Positions 4,946 through 7,001 of a stretch of 7,001 bases of DNA are shown piece by piece; position 1 is the stretch's first letter; every line of letters begins with the position of its first letter. A program made the position numbers and the translations under genes. Origin of the DNA: an uncultured Collinsella sp. (GTDB lineage Bacteria; Actinomycetota; Coriobacteriia; Coriobacteriales; Coriobacteriaceae); NCBI GenBank assembly GCA_902495545.1, contig CABUXM010000095.1:1-7001 (forward strand), in the 5' to 3' direction. The notes below the pieces were generated by a model. That model was not told the DNA's origin and searched no databases. It saw only the letters and a program-made list of their open reading frames with translations.

Positions 4946-6208
4946 TTAAGACAATCGCCACAAGCGACTTTTCAGCCGATAAAACAGCGCCGTCGTCAGC
5001 GTCAGCACCGCCAACATGCCTGCGAATACAATCGTCGGTGTCCATCGATCATATGCAGTCCCGTACGTCAATTGGCCGATCGGCGTTGCGCAGGAAAGGA
5101 CCATGTAAACGACCGAAAGCACTTTTCCGCAGAGTTCAGTCGGCGCTGCCCGCTGAACAAACGCGATGATTTCAACCGACGCAATGCTTGCCCACACCAT
5201 GACCCATGCCGAACCAACCGCAAACACGGTGAACACGCATGCATCTGCGCCGAACAGTTGCGCGACAATAATCGGTGCGACTCCAAAACAGATCATCGCA
5301 ACATATCGACATATGTCATTGAAAGAAAAGCGATGCGGCCAAATGCCGACCAAGCCACTGCCGGCAAGACCACCCAAGCCCATAGCAACCTCAACTATCC
5401 CAACGCAGGACGATTGCATGCCGAGATGCTTTGTAACAATAATGGGAGCGCCAATCGTTAGCCCAACCAACGCAAGGTTCAAAACGGCCGCAAGCAAAAT
5501 CACAGCGACCAATGATGCATTTTGCAACAGATACCGAATCGACTCCCGAAAATCGTTTCGGCATGTCGTGCGAGTCGCGCCGTCTCCCATCGTTTCAGAT
5601 GAGGCATTTTGCTTGAGTGCGACCCCAAACAAGAGAGCTGAAATCGCAAACGCCACCGACGCGGTTGTGCAAAGAGTATCGATACCAAAGCACCCATAGA
5701 CTGCCGTCCCGACCACAGGGCCCAAGATATTGCTCACCATGGTCATCTGCGAAACCAATGCAGTGGCCCGCTCAACCTTTTCTGGGCCCGTCATGCGCAC
5801 CGTCTCAATTTGAAGCATCGGTTTCAGCAGCGATTGGATACTATATTGGACGCAAAGCATTGCTACCACGACAACGGCAAGAGGCAGCGAACGCTTCATT
5901 GGGATAAACAACAGTGATGCAGCCATCAGAACAATGCCGAGCACCACAAGAACCCCGCGATGTCTCCCGCGATCCGCCAAGATTCCGCCAGCCGGAGTCG
6001 CAAGCACGCCCGGCACGAACGCTATCGCCGCGACGGCACCATATAACGTTGATGAGCCGCTGCAATCGAACAAGTAAAGCGGGCACGCAAAGCACAGTGC
6101 CGACAGCATCGAATACGCACACAGCTGTGCAACAAGAAGACCAAATAGCCTGATAGATCGCACTGTTTTTGGCGCCAATGAAACGCTAATTCTTCGCATC
6201 CCAGCCAT
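4946..6208 (-). CDS. MFS transporter, efflux type (12 TM)
   Basis: This 420-residue membrane protein has about 12 hydrophobic helices in two halves, joined by a hydrophilic loop at about 198-228. A motif A-like GGILADRGRHRG (74-85) lies between TM2 and TM3, and a motif C-like NILGPVVGTAVYG (160-172) lies in TM5, a feature of drug/H+ antiporters. The general form resembles MFS_3 (macrolide-efflux-like) exporters. The start at 6208 has AGGGGG 7 nt upstream. The frame stays open to 6286, but that extra stretch would run through a palindromic operator and has no ribosome site. The TetR gene lies 100 bp upstream in the same direction, and the intervening palindromes suggest repression released by a transported compound. 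Base composition is less GC-rich than in the activase. The substrate is unknown. Confidence 0.9.
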   Translation of the reverse strand: MAGMRRISVSLAPKTVRSIRLFGLLVAQLCAYSMLSALCFACPLYLFDCSGSSTLYGAVAAIAFVPGVLATPAGGILADRGRHRGVLVVLGIVLMAASLLFIPMKRSLPLAVVVVAMLCVQYSIQSLLKPMLQIETVRMTGPEKVERATALVSQMTMVSNILGPVVGTAVYGCFGIDTLCTTASVAFAISALLFGVALKQNASSETMGDGATRTTCRNDFRESIRYLLQNASLVAVILLAAVLNLALVGLTIGAPIIVTKHLGMQSSCVGIVEVAMGLGGLAGSGLVGIWPHRFSFNDICRYVAMICFGVAPIIVAQLFGADACVFTVFAVGSAWVMVWASIASVEIIAFVQRAAPTELCGKVLSVVYMVLSCATPIGQLTYGTAYDRWTPTIVFAGMLAVLTLTTALFYRLKSRLWRLS

Positions 6209-6221
6209 AAGCCCACCCCCT

Positions 6222-6242
6222 ATACATACCACTAGTATGTAT
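6222..6242 (-). promoter_or_regulatory. TetR-type operator 1, next to the MFS ribosome site
   Basis: ATACATAC and GTATGTAT are perfect 8-bp inverted arms around CACTA. The site ends a few bases before the MFS ribosome site, so it would overlap the promoter or transcription start. A related sequence recurs at 6289-6307 (15 of 19 positions identical). It is a likely binding site for the TetR encoded just upstream. Confidence 0.6.
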
Positions 6243-6288
6243 TTAATGACTTGAAAAGGGCAGTCGTGGCTACCCTCACAAATCAATT

Positions 6289-6307
6289 ACATACCGTTGG
6301 TATCTAT
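6289..6307 (-). promoter_or_regulatory. TetR-type operator 2, just after the regulator's stop codon
   Basis: ACATACCGTTGGTATCTAT contains the palindrome ATACC-GTT-GGTAT and aligns with ACATACCACTAGTATGTAT of operator 1. The centres are about 65 bp apart, roughly six helical turns, which would allow paired binding or looping over the MFS promoter. Confidence 0.5.
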
Positions 6308-6308
6308 A

Positions 6309-6971
6309 TTACCACCCGGCGCGGTCCCATACGTCCCAAATCTGCGCCGTTGTCTGAAGCACTTCTTCCCCCAAATCGAGTCCCACCGCGGCAGCCATCT
6401 GCGCCAAACATTGTGCGCGAGCGAGCATTCGCTCCTTGGGCTCGAGCGGACGAAACAATGGCAGCAGCCAAAGATTCGCCAACAACGATACGGCCTCCGC
6501 CGCTTCGCGCGGGCATTCGCACGCAATGGAGCCGTCGGCGATGCCCTCCTCGATCACTGGCAAGAGATAGCCATCGGCCGACTCGTTAAACGAGCCCTGG
6601 TACTGCATCGCCAGAAGACGCGAGCTTTTTACCGGATCTGCTGCAGGACGCATACGTGCCCATAGCTCAATTTGCGGAACAACGGACTCGGGAGCGTACA
6701 GTCGCTTGAGTTTTTGGGCTCCGGTCATATTGCCAGCACCGAGCGTCGCGCGGCGGCGCTCTACAACAGGAGCCATCGCCCGATCAAATGCAGCGTTGAA
6801 AATCTCCTCTTTGCTCTTAAAGTGATGATAGACAGCACCCTTGGTCATGCCATCGAGGCGCTCGACGATATCTTGAATGCTAGTCCCCTCATAACCCTGT
6901 GCGCAGAATAGCTCCAGCGCCGCGTCGAGAATCTTCGCGACCGTCTCCTCGGGATATTTATTACGCCCCAT
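6309..6971 (-). CDS. TetR/AcrR-family transcriptional regulator of the MFS gene
   Basis: This 220-residue protein has a classical TetR N-terminal domain. The helix-turn-helix is at about residues 30-57 (TSIQDIVERLDGMTKGAVYH and the following FKSKEEI), preceded by helix 1 (VAKILDAALELFCAQGYEGT). The C-terminal ligand-binding half is all-helical and carries no diagnostic motif. The ATG at 6971 agrees with the normal N-terminal length; upstream only a weak GGATGGACAG ribosome site is visible before the window ends. It lies 100 bp upstream of, and in the same direction as, the MFS gene. It probably represses that gene by binding the palindromes between them. Its own promoter is outside the window. 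Confidence 0.93.
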   Translation of the reverse strand: MGRNKYPEETVAKILDAALELFCAQGYEGTSIQDIVERLDGMTKGAVYHHFKSKEEIFNAAFDRAMAPVVERRRATLGAGNMTGAQKLKRLYAPESVVPQIELWARMRPAADPVKSSRLLAMQYQGSFNESADGYLLPVIEEGIADGSIACECPREAAEAVSLLANLWLLPLFRPLEPKERMLARAQCLAQMAAAVGLDLGEEVLQTTAQIWDVWDRAGW

Positions 6972-7001
6972 AATCTGTCCATCCGCAACGCAAGTCTTGT
7001 G

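Noticed and set aside
4892..5699. Overlapping plus-strand open frames opposite the MFS gene
   Set aside because: They are Cys/Arg/His-rich shadow translations with no ribosome site or family resemblance; the minus-strand MFS with membrane helices explains the region.
6209..6286. Upstream extension of the MFS protein to an ATG at 6286
   Set aside because: It would translate through the operator palindrome, lacks a ribosome site, and adds 26 residues before the normal MFS N-terminus.

Overview
The window looks like chromosomal DNA of a GC-rich anaerobic gut actinobacterium, most plausibly a Coriobacteriia member such as Collinsella. The pointers are a very long multi-domain acyl-CoA dehydratase activase (an anaerobe enzyme), strong G/C bias at third codon positions, Gram-positive-type AGGAGG ribosome sites, and short dispersed palindromes. 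The genus is an inference, not a demonstrated match. All confident protein genes lie on the minus strand, so the window reads from right to left.

From right to left: (i) 6971-4946 is a drug-efflux-type module, a TetR regulator followed by a 12-TM MFS transporter. Two related operator-like palindromes lie in the 100 bp between them. (ii) 4828-3971 is a Cof-type HAD phosphatase. Its ribosome site and start codon lie in one arm of a 21-bp imperfect inverted repeat. (iii) 3970-3125 is about 850 bp with no conventional gene but densely structured. (iv) 3124-1 is a TetR regulator that starts with TTG. It is followed after 11 nt by the N-terminal 800 residues of a 2-hydroxyacyl-CoA dehydratase activase-type ATPase that runs off the left edge.

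The 'empty' stretch (iii) is the most interesting part. It holds a 41-residue hydrophobic and strongly basic peptide gene (3499-3374, minus) whose Shine-Dalgarno is paired with an upstream anti-SD. A well-formed sigma70-type promoter on the opposite strand (3277-3305) would make a short RNA of about 90 nt that overlaps the 3' end of the peptide gene and ends at a hairpin. This is the layout of a type I toxin-antitoxin system. The proposed peptide promoter overlaps a LexA/SOS-box-like palindrome (13 of 14 consensus positions), suggesting a DNA-damage-inducible toxin like tisB or hokE of E. coli, but without a recognised family match.

The same stretch is bracketed by two 29-bp palindromes that differ at one base. 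It also contains a longer 43-bp palindrome with a similar core and a 199-bp element bounded by a perfect 17-bp inverted repeat. These look like REP/MITE-type non-autonomous repeats. No tRNA, rRNA, CRISPR array, transposase or riboswitch of a known class was seen.
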